Positions 1-9,657 are shown, counted from the stretch's first letter. The stretch is 64,000 nucleotides of DNA from Bacteroides ndongoniae (GCF_900108345.1 NZ_FNVV01000014.1:1287664-1351663), one strand, 5' to 3'. Numbers and translations are program-made. Notes: generated by a model not told the origin, from the sequence alone.

Positions 1-888
1 GTTACAGAGATTTATTGTATGGCCGATGATTTTTGCAAGGAATTTACATTTCAACAGGAAAAATATATGATTGATGATAAGAAGACCAAGCATCGCAATA
101 AACCCAACCGTATGAGTGATGCTGAGATTATGGTTATTCTTATCCTGTTTCACTCCGGTGGTTTTCGCTGTTTCAAGCATTACTACAAGGAGTATGTCTG
201 TAAACATCTGAAACACCTTTTTCCGCGCCAAGTTTCCTATAACCGTTTTGTAGAATTGGAAAAGGAAGTACTACTTCCCCTGACCATCTTTATCAAAAAA
301 GTACTGCTGGGAACCTGTACCGGCATCAGTTTTGTGGACTCCACTCCCTTACGTGTATGCCGTAACCAAAGAATCCTTATTCATAAGACATTTGAAGGAC
401 TTGCCGAGCGTGGAAAATGTTCAATGGGATGGTTCTTCGGATTCAAGTTGCATCTGATAATCAATGACAAAGGGGAAATTCTCAATTTCATGTTTACTCC
501 CGGAAACGTGGATGACCGGGAGCCTTTGAAGCTGGGCAAGTTCCTGAAGAACATTAAAGGAAAACTATGTGCAGACAAAGGATATATTGGTCAGGCCCTG
601 TTCGAGAATCTTTTTCTTAATGGCATACAACTTGTCACCAAGGTCAAGAACAATATGAAGAACTCACTGATGAGTATTGCCGACAAGATCTTGCTCAGAA
701 AAAGAGCCCTGATCGAAACGGTCAATGACGAATTGAAGAACATTGCACAGATAGAGCACTCCAGACATCGTTCATTCAATAACTTTATAGCTAACTCTTT
801 GTCGGCTATCGCAGCATACTGCTTTTTTGAAAAGAAGCCAGCTATTGATATAAATTTTGTCAATGACAGACAACTTTCTTTTTTTTGA
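1..888 (+). CDS. IS982-family transposase, 5' end beyond window
   Basis: DDE transposase of the IS982 type, which cuts and joins insertion-sequence ends. The frame is open to base 1; the codons before the Met at 19 read VTEIYC, which fits the usual IS982 N-terminus, so the true start probably lies left of the window. Visible blocks are the N-terminal FCKEF region, a central acidic region (SFVDSTPLRVC, then GFKLHLIINDKGEI) and the C-terminal ADKGYIG and RALIETVNDELKN segments of the family. No frameshift or internal stop is seen, so the enzyme may be active. The left terminal repeat is outside the window and the right one was not delimited. Family call from sequence recognition only. Confidence 0.85.
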   Translation, partial: VTEIYCMADDFCKEFTFQQEKYMIDDKKTKHRNKPNRMSDAEIMVILILFHSGGFRCFKHYYKEYVCKHLKHLFPRQVSYNRFVELEKEVLLPLTIFIKKVLLGTCTGISFVDSTPLRVCRNQRILIHKTFEGLAERGKCSMGWFFGFKLHLIINDKGEILNFMFTPGNVDDREPLKLGKFLKNIKGKLCADKGYIGQALFENLFLNGIQLVTKVKNNMKNSLMSIADKILLRKRALIETVNDELKNIAQIEHSRHRSFNNFIANSLSAIAAYCFFEKKPAIDINFVNDRQLSFF

Positions 889-916
889 TTTTATATCGAA
901 CTCACGTTTTTTATAT

Positions 917-954
917 AATAATAAAGGCTGCCCTTTCGAGCAGCCTTTATTATT
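917..954. terminator. Bidirectional terminator between transposase and GH57 gene
   Basis: A perfect 15-bp inverted repeat (917-931 and 940-954) closes an 8-nt loop. It lies between two convergent genes, the transposase ending at 888 and the amylase-like gene ending at 970. The outer arms are A/T-rich on both sides, so it can end transcripts from both directions. Confidence 0.75.
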
Positions 955-969
955 GAAATGTACGTTTGT

Positions 970-2340
970 TTATTTGCTTTCCTTTACCTTCTTGGCTGTC
1001 TTAGCTGTAGTAGCAGCCTTCTTGGCAGTTGTTTTCTTTTCGGGTGCCAATTTAGCTAATTTAGCCTGTGCCTTTTCCAACTCCTTATTCAGCTTCTCAA
1101 TCTCATCTCCCTGATTCTTGATAGTAGTCAACAAAGCATTCAGCTCTTCATTGTCTATATCTACAGGATAAAGAGAATCTACACGTTTGATGAAGTCACC
1201 CAGAATATTCATATAATTGGTAAAAGCATCGTATGGCGACTCATAAATGCCTCGATTCAGCCCCACACCACTGTTTTTAGTTGTCATAAAACGGAAGTTG
1301 TTACTTGCCTGCAAGTAATCCCAATCCTGCTTTATACGGCGATCATCGCAAAGATGTACACGCTCTGCCACACTATACAGTTTATTAAAGGCTTCACGTT
1401 GCATAGCATTACCCAACCAGCAGCTTGTATCTCTTTCCTCATCTACCCAAGACATCGGATAAGGTACGTCAAGCTGAGATACAGACTTCAGCTTGGTGAC
1501 GATTTCGATCGGTGTAGAGAAAGTAATGCCTTTTTCCTTTGCATAAGCCGGCAATGCCTTCAAGAATTCCAATATATTGGAAGACAACGGTTGCGACATA
1601 CCCAATGCACAAAGCTCCATAAAGATGTTGATTACCTGTTCTTCCTGTGGCAGCGAATCAATCCAACCAATATATTTATCTGCAAACAACGGATATTCAT
1701 TCCACTCTGAATTGGAGAAGCGCAAACTGATGTCATCGGACAACTTATAGTCGCGCAACAGCAACTTCAAGTTAGGATTCATGTTGCAATGATATACATA
1801 ATGCGGACTCTTCCAACCCAGGATGTATTTAGCACCTTCGGTCAGCATTCCCTTGAATCCCATGCTGGCTACCATAGCACCTATTTCATCATTATAGATC
1901 AAACTTGAATTGCGGAATACCTTAGGTTCCTTACCAAACATTTGTTTCATCTTGGCACTCTGGCGCATAACTTCCTCTTTGAAGCAATCTTCATTGGCCA
2001 ACGAAGAAAGGCCATGAGAATAAGGCTCTGCCAGGAACTCACAACAGCCAGTTTCATTCAACTGATGCAATAAGTCGATAACAGCCGGAGCATGAATTTC
2101 CAATTGTTCCAATGCTACGCCCGAAATAGAAAGTGCAACCTTGAATGTTCCACCGGAATTCTTGGCCATCTCGATAAGCGCATTCAAAGCCGGGATATAC
2201 GAACGTTCAGCTACTTCATTAATGCTGGTTTCATTGGCGTAATCATCATAATAATAATGATCATTGCCTATATCAAAGAAACGATAACGTTTCAGATGAA
2301 TAATTTGATGTATTTCAAAATAAAGACAGATTGTTCTCAT
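970..2340 (-). CDS. GH57 alpha-amylase-like protein, probably lacking the catalytic nucleophile
   Basis: Family GH57 (alpha-amylase type) protein, 456 residues, no signal peptide, so cytoplasmic. The family block near residue 101 (EFLAEPYSHGLSSL) and the NDEIGAMVASMGFKGMLTEGA stretch (150-170) are clear. In the nucleophile block, active enzymes have Glu (RNTEL type), whereas this protein reads RNSSL at 143-147, placing Ser at about 146. GH57 alpha-amylase-like homologues with a substituted nucleophile are known, so this may bind rather than cleave glucan. The C-terminus (about 435-456) is a Lys/Ala/Thr-rich low-complexity tail after a predicted coiled coil (EIEKLNKELEKAQAKL). It is last in a three-gene operon with the GT4 enzyme and the debranching enzyme, which points to glycogen or maltodextrin metabolism. 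Confidence 0.85.
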   Translation of the reverse strand: MRTICLYFEIHQIIHLKRYRFFDIGNDHYYYDDYANETSINEVAERSYIPALNALIEMAKNSGGTFKVALSISGVALEQLEIHAPAVIDLLHQLNETGCCEFLAEPYSHGLSSLANEDCFKEEVMRQSAKMKQMFGKEPKVFRNSSLIYNDEIGAMVASMGFKGMLTEGAKYILGWKSPHYVYHCNMNPNLKLLLRDYKLSDDISLRFSNSEWNEYPLFADKYIGWIDSLPQEEQVINIFMELCALGMSQPLSSNILEFLKALPAYAKEKGITFSTPIEIVTKLKSVSQLDVPYPMSWVDEERDTSCWLGNAMQREAFNKLYSVAERVHLCDDRRIKQDWDYLQASNNFRFMTTKNSGVGLNRGIYESPYDAFTNYMNILGDFIKRVDSLYPVDIDNEELNALLTTIKNQGDEIEKLNKELEKAQAKLAKLAPEKKTTAKKAATTAKTAKKVKESK

Positions 2341-2361
2341 TTCTAAATATTGTTTTAGTGT

Positions 2362-3627
2362 TTACCTATAGTTTCTTAACACATCCTCGTAAAGGGCACG
2401 GATTCTCAGGCCCACTTTCTCCCAAGTAATTCCATCCACTTCCTTCTTTCCTTCTTCCTGCAAATAATGGAAAAGCGAAGGATAGTTACAAATGGCATAA
2501 ATAGCGTCAGCCATTGCATGAATATCCCAATAGTCAACCTTGATAACATTATTGAGAATTTCACCGCATCCCGACTGTTTGGATATGATAGAAGGCGTAC
2601 CACACTGCATCGCTTCCAACGGGGCTATACCAAAAGGCTCGGAAACCGAAGGCATCACAAACACATCGCTATCCTTATACACTTCATATACCTGCTTCCC
2701 TTTCATAAAACCCGGGAAATGGAAACGGTCAGCAATACCACGCTCAGCCACTAAATTAATCATCGCATTCAGCATATCGCCCGAACCTGCCATCACAAAC
2801 CGGATGTTACGGGTACGCCGCAAAACCATAGCTGCCGCCTCAACAAAATATTCCGGTCCTTTCTGCATGGTAATACGCCCTAAGAAAGTCACAACCTTTT
2901 CTTTGGTATGTTCCGGACGAGGAATATCCTGATACTCTTGAGAAAGCGGATATACAGCATTGTGCATGGCAAACACCTTACGCGGATCCTGATGATATTC
3001 GTTGATAACAGTACGTCGTGTCAATTCAGACACACACATAATGCAATCTGCATAGTCCATACCGTTCTTTTCAATGGAATAAACCGTAGGATTCACCTTA
3101 CCGCGCGAACGGTCGAAATCAGTAGCGTGTACATGAATACACAATGGTTTTCCACTAACCATCTTGGCATGTACACCGGCCGGATAAGTCAACCAATCGT
3201 GAGCATGAATAATGTCGAACTGCTCCTTACGAGCTACTACACCAGCTATAATAGAGAAATTATTAATTTCTTCATGCAGATTTCCCGGATAACCTCCGGC
3301 AAACTCCATACAGCCCATATCGTTCACATGCATATACGAAAAGTCTGCATAAATATGATCCCGATATGCATAATAGTCTTCAGGTGTCATCTGCCCATAC
3401 AAACGTGACTTCAACGTGTCATGATCAAAATCACGCCATACAATAGGCACCTGATTCATTCCAACAATTTTCAGAAACTGTTCTTCCTGTCCGGTAGGTT
3501 TAGGCATACAGAAAATCGTTTCCATATCCCCCTGCAGACTCAAGCCTTTCGTTATACCATACGAAGCTACAGCAAGGCCACCATATATTTTGGGAGGAAA
3601 TTCCCAACCAAACATTAATACTCTCAT
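2362..3627 (-). CDS. GT4 glycosyltransferase (glycogen synthase-like)
   Basis: GT-B fold glycosyltransferase of family GT4, 421 residues, cytoplasmic. The N-terminal donor loop FGWEFPPKIYGGLAVAS is typical of starch/glycogen synthase relatives. HAHDWLTYPAG and the C-terminal retaining-enzyme EX7E motif (EPFGIAPLE, about 329-337) are present. Its ATG overlaps the stop of the debranching gene by 4 nt (ATGA), and the GH57 gene follows 21 nt downstream. This order is characteristic of Bacteroides glycogen operons, so alpha-glucan synthesis from a sugar nucleotide is the likely role. The exact donor (ADP- or UDP-glucose) cannot be read from the sequence. Confidence 0.85.
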   Translation of the reverse strand: MRVLMFGWEFPPKIYGGLAVASYGITKGLSLQGDMETIFCMPKPTGQEEQFLKIVGMNQVPIVWRDFDHDTLKSRLYGQMTPEDYYAYRDHIYADFSYMHVNDMGCMEFAGGYPGNLHEEINNFSIIAGVVARKEQFDIIHAHDWLTYPAGVHAKMVSGKPLCIHVHATDFDRSRGKVNPTVYSIEKNGMDYADCIMCVSELTRRTVINEYHQDPRKVFAMHNAVYPLSQEYQDIPRPEHTKEKVVTFLGRITMQKGPEYFVEAAAMVLRRTRNIRFVMAGSGDMLNAMINLVAERGIADRFHFPGFMKGKQVYEVYKDSDVFVMPSVSEPFGIAPLEAMQCGTPSIISKQSGCGEILNNVIKVDYWDIHAMADAIYAICNYPSLFHYLQEEGKKEVDGITWEKVGLRIRALYEDVLRNYR

Positions 3628-5582
3628 CCTTTTTCCTCCTCATATAATTTTAATTTCGACAACAATTTCAATATTCTCAGAATTTCGGCCACATTCATTG
3701 CAAACGACACAGCGCCACGTCCTGTAAAAGGAGGATTCCCGTCAAACAGTTCCGGCAAAGTTCCGATGCAGTGACAGGTCATTTCGTCTTCCATACCAAT
3801 CAGGTAACGCTCTACAAATGAGATTCCGCTCATTTTATAGATACGCAAATAAGCCTCCATATAGAAACCCATCAGCCACGGCCACGCACTTCCCTGATGA
3901 TAAGCATAATCGCGTTGAATCTGTGGACCTACATAATAAGGATTGTATCCACCGCTCTTCGGACTAAGAGTACGCAAGCCTTTGGGAGTAAGCAATTCTT
4001 TTGTTACAATATCCAGAACTTGCTTCTTCTGCGAACGGTCCAACGGAGAGTAGTCGAATGCTACAGTAAAGATCATGTTGGGACGGACACTCCAATCCAT
4101 CATATAACCATCCACATAATCGAAAAGGTATCCGTATTCGTTACGGAATACACTTACAAATGATTTTCCTGCAGTCTCAGCCTGCATGTCCAGTTCATCA
4201 GCAAGAGCAGTATTTCCTCCTTCGCGCGACATATCAGCTACAAAACGAAGTGCATTATACCACAGAGCATTAATTTCAACTACATACCCTGTTCTCGGAA
4301 CTACAGGACGTCCATTGGCTGTAGAGTTCATCCATGTTACCGCCTTTTCAGTTCCGTTAGTATAAAGCAACCCGTTATCATGCAAAAAGAGGTTATCATG
4401 TTTTCTTCCACGGATATAAGCCATTATATCCTCTAACAAATTACCGTATTTTTCACGGCATTGCTCGCGCGAAGTAGCTTTAGCATATTGTTGCAGCGTC
4501 CACACAGCCCACAGCAGAATGTCCGGATGCTCCATCTCATAAATTTTGTAGGTACGTGGTTCGCCATTCATGAATTCATAAATAGCTTTTGTAGCAGTCC
4601 GCATCACATCCTCGAATTCATCAAGTTCACCAATCGCTAATGTAAGGCCTGGCAAAGAAATAAACAAATCGCGCGCACGGCATTTGAACCATGGATAACC
4701 GGCCAGAACATAATGTTCATCACCTTGCTTATTATGGAACTGATGTGCTGAATTTACCAAACAATGGTAGAAGCTGTCCCGTGGAGTACGGTCTGCAACT
4801 TCTGCTTCAAAAGTCTGCTTCAGCTTGCGAGTCGACACTTCGGATATACCAGCAGAGAAAACAATACTTTCCCCCTTCTTGATATCCACTTCAAAATACC
4901 CGGGAACATACAAATCTTCATTAAAATCGTAACCGCGTTCCTGCTCTTTGGCATACTCAATTCCACGATACCAGTCTGGCTGAAAATGGAATTCGTTTTT
5001 CTTATTCAACTGCATGAATAATTCAGGATATCCTGGATACATGCAAGTCTTTATTCCATTTTCTACAAGCTGATAATCGCGACTTGCCTGAGCATTCTCA
5101 TGGGTATATTCGCGCACACTGCGGAATGCCAGGAAGGGTCGAAAACGAAGAGTAGTTGCCGAGTGGGCATCAACCAAGGTGTAACGGATCAGAATCCGGT
5201 TCTCATGATGTACAAAAATCTTTTCTTTACGGAGGATAACGCCTCCTACACGGTAAGTAGTTGCCGGGATATGCTCACAATCAAACTCACGAATGTACTT
5301 ATGGCCATTCGGACTGTAGTGATTGCCTTGATATTTATGCAAACCCAGGTTAAACTCTGCACCATGCTGAATTACCGTTTCATCCAAAGAAGATAGCAGC
5401 ACATGATTTTCATCGTCTAAGTTGGGGACAGGAATCACCAACAGTCCATGATATTTGCGTGTGTTACAATCTACAATAGTTGTACAATGATAAGCGCCCG
5501 ATTTATTTGACCGCAAAATCTCCCTTGGCAAAGATTCTTGCAGGTTAATCATCAGGGTCTTGTCAAATCGTAAATAACTCAT
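3624..5582 (-). CDS. Glycogen debranching enzyme (amylo-alpha-1,6-glucosidase)
   Basis: GH133-type debranching protein, 652 residues. The N-terminal beta domain (about 1-250) contains SNKSGAYHCTTIVDCNTRKYHGLLV, the classic archaeal/bacterial GDE N-terminus. The C-terminal (alpha/alpha)6 domain contains YPWFKCRARDLFISLPGL, the TWMNSTANGRPVVPRTGYVVEINALWYNAL block and the YHQGSAWPWLMGFY block. It removes alpha-1,6 branches from glycogen or limit dextrins. First gene of the operon, overlapping the GT4 gene by 4 nt, with a good Bacteroides promoter about 70 nt upstream. No signal peptide, so cytoplasmic. Confidence 0.9.
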   Translation of the reverse strand: MSYLRFDKTLMINLQESLPREILRSNKSGAYHCTTIVDCNTRKYHGLLVIPVPNLDDENHVLLSSLDETVIQHGAEFNLGLHKYQGNHYSPNGHKYIREFDCEHIPATTYRVGGVILRKEKIFVHHENRILIRYTLVDAHSATTLRFRPFLAFRSVREYTHENAQASRDYQLVENGIKTCMYPGYPELFMQLNKKNEFHFQPDWYRGIEYAKEQERGYDFNEDLYVPGYFEVDIKKGESIVFSAGISEVSTRKLKQTFEAEVADRTPRDSFYHCLVNSAHQFHNKQGDEHYVLAGYPWFKCRARDLFISLPGLTLAIGELDEFEDVMRTATKAIYEFMNGEPRTYKIYEMEHPDILLWAVWTLQQYAKATSREQCREKYGNLLEDIMAYIRGRKHDNLFLHDNGLLYTNGTEKAVTWMNSTANGRPVVPRTGYVVEINALWYNALRFVADMSREGGNTALADELDMQAETAGKSFVSVFRNEYGYLFDYVDGYMMDWSVRPNMIFTVAFDYSPLDRSQKKQVLDIVTKELLTPKGLRTLSPKSGGYNPYYVGPQIQRDYAYHQGSAWPWLMGFYMEAYLRIYKMSGISFVERYLIGMEDEMTCHCIGTLPELFDGNPPFTGRGAVSFAMNVAEILRILKLLSKLKLYEEEKG

Positions 5583-5647
5583 AGTTGTGCTATTATTTAA
5601 AGGTTAATTATTCAGGCCAAACACCGCTACACAACGTGTAGCTGTGC

Positions 5648-5677
5648 CAAAAGTACAAATTAATGCCTATAAACAAA
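5648..5677 (-). promoter_or_regulatory. Bacteroides-type promoter of the glycogen operon
   Basis: On the minus strand a TTTG (5677-5674) is followed after 18 nt by TACTTTTG (5655-5648), matching the Bacteroides -33 TTTG / -7 TAnnTTTG pattern. It sits about 65 nt upstream of the debranching enzyme start. Confidence 0.6.
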
Positions 5678-5754
5678 ATAAAAAGTCCGATTTTTTTCGG
5701 TTTTTACCCAAATAATCAGTAGTATTGTAGAAAATAAAGAAAAATCTGTGAAAT

Positions 5755-6468
5755 ATGAAACCTGATATACGTAGAATGGCGTTAGCCACAGCCGTTCCAT
5801 TGTTCATCCTATTTATTATGTATATATTAAAAATATTGGAGGTTGGCATGGATTGGGAGTTCACAAAGCTAGGCATATATCCAATGCAGCAAAGAGGCGT
5901 GTTCGGCGTTTTCGCACATCCACTGGTGCATAGCAGCTTCAAACATTTGTTTGCCAACACCCTGCCTTTTTTCTTTCTTTCATGGTGCCTGTTCTATTTT
6001 TACCGGCAAATTGCGCCCTACATTCTATTTCTCATCTGGATCTGTTGTGGCATATTGACTTTTTGCATTGGGAAACCAGGTTGGCACATCGGTTGCAGCG
6101 GTATAATCTACGGACTGGCATTTTTTCTTTTCTTCAGTGGACTGCTACGAAAATACGTACCACTCATTGCCATTTCGCTACTGGTGACATTCCTTTATGG
6201 CGGACTGGTATGGAATATGTTTCCACAATTTGCCAAAGCATCTACTTCCTGGGAAGGACATCTTAGCGGCGCCATTGCCGGCACGCTTTGTGCCATCATC
6301 TTTATGAAACGTGGTCCTCAACGCCCCGACCCATTTGATGATGAGGAAGAAGATTCCGATACTGAAAATGAAGAAGAATCCAGCGAAGAAAACACTGATC
6401 CGTCAGACGAAAGTCTTACCCAAGACAGCAGCGTTCATCCAACAGCATCAACATACATCTCTCTTTAA
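5755..6468 (+). CDS. Rhomboid-family intramembrane serine protease
   Basis: 237-residue membrane protein with about six hydrophobic segments (roughly 10-30, 65-84, 86-104, 116-130, 135-152, 168-184). The catalytic Ser motif is GCSG with Ser115, and the partner is His169 in WEGHLSGA; together they make the rhomboid Ser-His dyad. The HP-x-H and N segment (AHPLVHSSFKHLFANTLP, 54-71) is the conserved oxyanion region. The last 50 residues are a strongly acidic cytoplasmic tail (DDEEEDSDTENEEESSEEN). It would cleave transmembrane substrates; none can be named. Transcribed divergently from the glycogen operon. Confidence 0.85.
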   Translation: MKPDIRRMALATAVPLFILFIMYILKILEVGMDWEFTKLGIYPMQQRGVFGVFAHPLVHSSFKHLFANTLPFFFLSWCLFYFYRQIAPYILFLIWICCGILTFCIGKPGWHIGCSGIIYGLAFFLFFSGLLRKYVPLIAISLLVTFLYGGLVWNMFPQFAKASTSWEGHLSGAIAGTLCAIIFMKRGPQRPDPFDDEEEDSDTENEEESSEENTDPSDESLTQDSSVHPTASTYISL

Positions 6469-6592
6469 AAGCCTGCGATAAGTTGCAAAAGTAGCCACAA
6501 CAGACCTAAAACTCTGAATGAATAGCACGCTTAAGAAACAATAAAAAAACAAAAAGAGGTACAATCTTTTTACAACACATATCGATTATATC

Positions 6593-6600
6593 TAACTTTG
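6593..6600 (+). promoter_or_regulatory. Probable -7 element for the Crp/Fnr regulator
   Basis: TAACTTTG matches TAnnTTTG and lies 28 nt before the ATG at 6628. A T-run near 6567-6571 could stand in for the -33 element but is not a clean TTTG. Confidence 0.45.
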
Positions 6601-6627
6601 CCATGAAAATACGAAGAGGAAAACATT

Positions 6628-7299
6628 ATGGATACAATGTTCGATACTTTATTGCAGCTTCCACTCTTTCAAGGTCTGGCCCAAGAAGATTTCACCTGTA
6701 TATTGGAAAAAGTCCGACTGCATTTTATTAAGCACAAAACTGGAGAAGTTTTCATCAACGCCGGTACCCCATGTGATCAGTTGGTCTTTGTACTAAACGG
6801 CGAAATAACCTCTTCCACCATAGTAGAAGGTTCGTACAGTCTCATTGAAGTCATTCAGGCTCCTTGCCTAATTGAGCCCTACTCAATGTTCGGAATGACC
6901 ACGAATTATATATCGACCTACACTGCGCGCACTGTTGCACATACGGTTAATATCAGCAAAAGCTTTGTAATGAACAACTTGTTCAAATATGATATTTTCC
7001 GACTGAACTACATGAACATCCTCAGCAACCGTTATCAAATTCTGCATAAACGCTTATGGAGTCCTGTAGGAGCCAGTCTTGAAATACGCATCATTGATTT
7101 TATACTTAATCATATAGAGCGTCCGTATGGAGAAAAAACCCTTAAAATCAAGATGGAAGAACTGGCACGGATCACAAACGACACTCGAATCAGCGTATCA
7201 AAAACATTAAATAGCATGCAGGAAAAAGGACTGGTTGAATTGCACCGAGGAGAGATTTTTATTCCTGATGCAACTTTATTAGCTAACTCGCGTCAATAA
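6628..7299 (+). CDS. Crp/Fnr-family transcriptional regulator
   Basis: 223 residues with an N-terminal cyclic-nucleotide-binding-like beta roll (about 10-125: LFQGLAQEDFTCIL, then GEVFINAGTPCDQLVFVLNGE) and a C-terminal Crp-type winged helix (about 150-215: EIRIIDFILNH, then MEELARITNDTRISVSKTLNSMQEKGLVELHRGEIFI). There is no Fe-S cysteine cluster of the Fnr kind, so the ligand is unknown. Monocistronic, with its own TAnnTTTG element. Targets cannot be inferred from context. Confidence 0.85.
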   Translation: MDTMFDTLLQLPLFQGLAQEDFTCILEKVRLHFIKHKTGEVFINAGTPCDQLVFVLNGEITSSTIVEGSYSLIEVIQAPCLIEPYSMFGMTTNYISTYTARTVAHTVNISKSFVMNNLFKYDIFRLNYMNILSNRYQILHKRLWSPVGASLEIRIIDFILNHIERPYGEKTLKIKMEELARITNDTRISVSKTLNSMQEKGLVELHRGEIFIPDATLLANSRQ

Positions 7300-7315
7300 A
7301 AAGCAAAGCTGAGAT

Positions 7316-7424
7316 AAAAAAAAGAGTTTTTCTTCCCATCCTCATTCCCTTCAAGCTGCATTCACATTTCAATAAAGAAATTATCTGCCAGAAGAACGGG
7401 ATTAAAAGTGGAAAGAAAAACTCT
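7316..7424 (-). terminator. Possible long-loop terminator downstream of guaA
   Basis: A 12-bp inverted repeat (about 7324-7335 with 7413-7424) encloses a loop of roughly 75 nt. On the minus strand it is followed by eight T residues (plus-strand A-run 7316-7323). The T-run favours termination of the guaA transcript, but the loop is unusually long. Confidence 0.4.
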
Positions 7425-7439
7425 GGAAAAACGGCTTCC

Positions 7440-8993
7440 TTATTCCCACTCGATAGTCGAAGGTGGTTTGGAAGAAATATCGTAGGTTACTCGATTTACG
7501 CCTTTCACCTTATTTATAATATCATTGGAAACCTTTCCCAAGAACTCATAAGGCAGATGCGCCCAATCGGCAGTCATCGCATCGGTCGAAGTCACGGCAC
7601 GCAAAGCTACGGCACGTTCATAAGTCCGTTCGTCGCCCATCACACCCACCGATTGAACAGGAAGCAAGATAACGCCTGCCTGCCATACCTGATGATAGAG
7701 GCACGTTTCGTCTCCGTCGGCATCTTTCACTTTCCAATCCCACAAGCCGCGAATAAAAATATCATCAGCATCCTGCAAGATACGTACTTTCTCACGTGTG
7801 ATATCGCCCAGAATACGTACTGCCAATCCCGGTCCCGGGAAGGGATGACGTCCTATCAGGTGTTCAGGAATACCCAATTCACGACCAACCCGACGTACTT
7901 CATCTTTAAACAGCCACTTCAACGGTTCGCAAAGTTGCAAATTCATTTCCTTAGGCAAACCACCCACATTATGGTGACTCTTGATAACCTTACCTGTAAT
8001 ATTCAGACTTTCGATACGGTCAGGATAAATCGTTCCTTGTGCCAACCAACGGGCATCGGTAATCTTATGAGCTTCGGCATTGAACACTTCCACAAAATCG
8101 CGACCTATAATCTTACGCTTCTGCTCCGGATCAGTTACTCCTTCCAAATCTTTGAAGAACTTGTCACTGGCATCCACACCAATCACATTCAGGCCAAGGC
8201 ATTCGTAATCGTGCATCACATTCTGGAACTCATTCTTACGAAGCAAACCATGATCCACAAAAATACAAGTCAGGTTCTTGCCAATGGCACGGTTCAGCAA
8301 TACCGCCGCTACCGAAGAATCAACTCCGCCGCTTAAGCCCAAAATAACACGATCATTGCCCAGCTGTTCCTTCAATTCTGCTACAGTTGTATCTACAAAC
8401 GAAGCAGGGCTCCACGTCTGATGGCAACCGCAAGCTTCGACTACGAAATTTCTCAGCATCTGAGTTCCGTCTTCGCTATGGAACACTTCGGGATGGAACT
8501 GTACTCCCCACATTTGTTCGCCCTCGGCCTGGTAAGCAGCAATGCGCACCTTGTCTGTCGAAGCAATAACTTTAAAATTGTCAGGAATAGCTGTGATGGT
8601 ATCGCCATGACTCATCCACACTTGTGAATTATCGCGCACGCCGTGGAAAAGCAGGTTATCTTTTTCGAACGTCTGCAAATGAGCACGTCCATACTCACGG
8701 CTACCAGCTGGTTCTACCTTTCCGCCATTCGTATAAGAAATGAACTGTGCACCGTAACAAATACCCAAAATAGGATACTTACCACGAATACCAGTCAGAT
8801 CCACCTTAAAGGCGTTTTCGTCGTACACAGAAAAGGGACTTCCCGACAGGATTACTCCCTTCACGCTTTCATCGTCGTGCGGAAACTTGTTATAAGGCAC
8901 AATTTCGCAATAGACGTTCAGTTCGCGTAAGCGGCGTCCGATGAGCTGCGTAGTCTGCGAACCGAAATCAAGAATGATAATCTTCTCTTGCAT
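7440..8993 (-). CDS. guaA: GMP synthase (glutamine-hydrolysing)
   Basis: Converts XMP plus glutamine and ATP to GMP, the last step of guanine nucleotide synthesis. 517 residues, the normal length. The N-terminal class-I amidotransferase has nucleophile Cys79 (GICYGAQ) and His167/Glu169 (FHPEV). The ATP pyrophosphatase domain has the PP-loop SGGVDSS at 221-227. The C-terminal dimerisation domain ends in the family-typical YDISSKPPSTIEWE. Monocistronic and complete. Confidence 0.96.
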   Translation of the reverse strand: MQEKIIILDFGSQTTQLIGRRLRELNVYCEIVPYNKFPHDDESVKGVILSGSPFSVYDENAFKVDLTGIRGKYPILGICYGAQFISYTNGGKVEPAGSREYGRAHLQTFEKDNLLFHGVRDNSQVWMSHGDTITAIPDNFKVIASTDKVRIAAYQAEGEQMWGVQFHPEVFHSEDGTQMLRNFVVEACGCHQTWSPASFVDTTVAELKEQLGNDRVILGLSGGVDSSVAAVLLNRAIGKNLTCIFVDHGLLRKNEFQNVMHDYECLGLNVIGVDASDKFFKDLEGVTDPEQKRKIIGRDFVEVFNAEAHKITDARWLAQGTIYPDRIESLNITGKVIKSHHNVGGLPKEMNLQLCEPLKWLFKDEVRRVGRELGIPEHLIGRHPFPGPGLAVRILGDITREKVRILQDADDIFIRGLWDWKVKDADGDETCLYHQVWQAGVILLPVQSVGVMGDERTYERAVALRAVTSTDAMTADWAHLPYEFLGKVSNDIINKVKGVNRVTYDISSKPPSTIEWE

Positions 8994-9156
8994 ATAATGT
9001 CAATAATGGTTTTATAAATAATTGGCAAATTTAGCAAAAAGCCATCGAATACGTTCTATTTTAGAAGCAAAAATGATAAAAAGGAATCAGACATTCATCG
9101 AAAACAGGCTTTCAAGCAAAGCACTATCAGCTGTAAAAGCTGGCTCTTACCGGTTT

Positions 9157-9606
9157 TTATCGGTTTGCCTGGCTCTGTTCTTTCAATAAGTCGCGGATTT
9201 CAGTCAGCAGTATCTCTTCTTTCGAAGGAACAGGAGGTGCCGGTGGAACAGCATCGGCCGCTGCCTTCCGTTTAGCAGTAATACGTGTAATCAACTTAAT
9301 AAAAAGGAATATGGAGAAAGCGATAATCAAGAAATCAAAGGTCATCTGCAGGAAGTTTCCATAATTCAAAGTCACCGCAGCAATCTCTTTCCCGTCCACC
9401 ACACAAGCAGGTTTCATAACCCACTTCAAATCGGTAAAGTTTACACCTCCCACCAACAGACCGAAAACTGGCATAATGATATCTGCCACCAACGAAGAGA
9501 CAATTTTGCCAAATGCCCCACCGATAATCACACCGACAGCCATATCTACCACATTTCCCTTCATGGCAAATGCTTTAAAATCTTGCAAAAATTTACTTTT
9601 TCTCAT
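9157..9606 (-). CDS. mscL: Large-conductance mechanosensitive channel
   Basis: 149-residue inner-membrane channel that opens under hypo-osmotic shock. The N-terminus (KFLQDFKAFAMKGNVVDMAVGVIIGGAFGKIVSSLVADIIMP) is the conserved amphipathic helix and pore-lining TM1. TM2 lies near residues 90-108 (FDFLIIAFSIFLFIKLI), followed by a cytoplasmic helix (EEILLTEIRDLLKEQ). The linker before that helix is Ala/Pro-rich. Single gene. Confidence 0.95.
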   Translation of the reverse strand: MRKSKFLQDFKAFAMKGNVVDMAVGVIIGGAFGKIVSSLVADIIMPVFGLLVGGVNFTDLKWVMKPACVVDGKEIAAVTLNYGNFLQMTFDFLIIAFSIFLFIKLITRITAKRKAAADAVPPAPPVPSKEEILLTEIRDLLKEQSQANR

Positions 9607-9657
9607 CTTTTGAATTATTTAATAATGATTTTAAGCACGAATATAAAAACATTTTCT

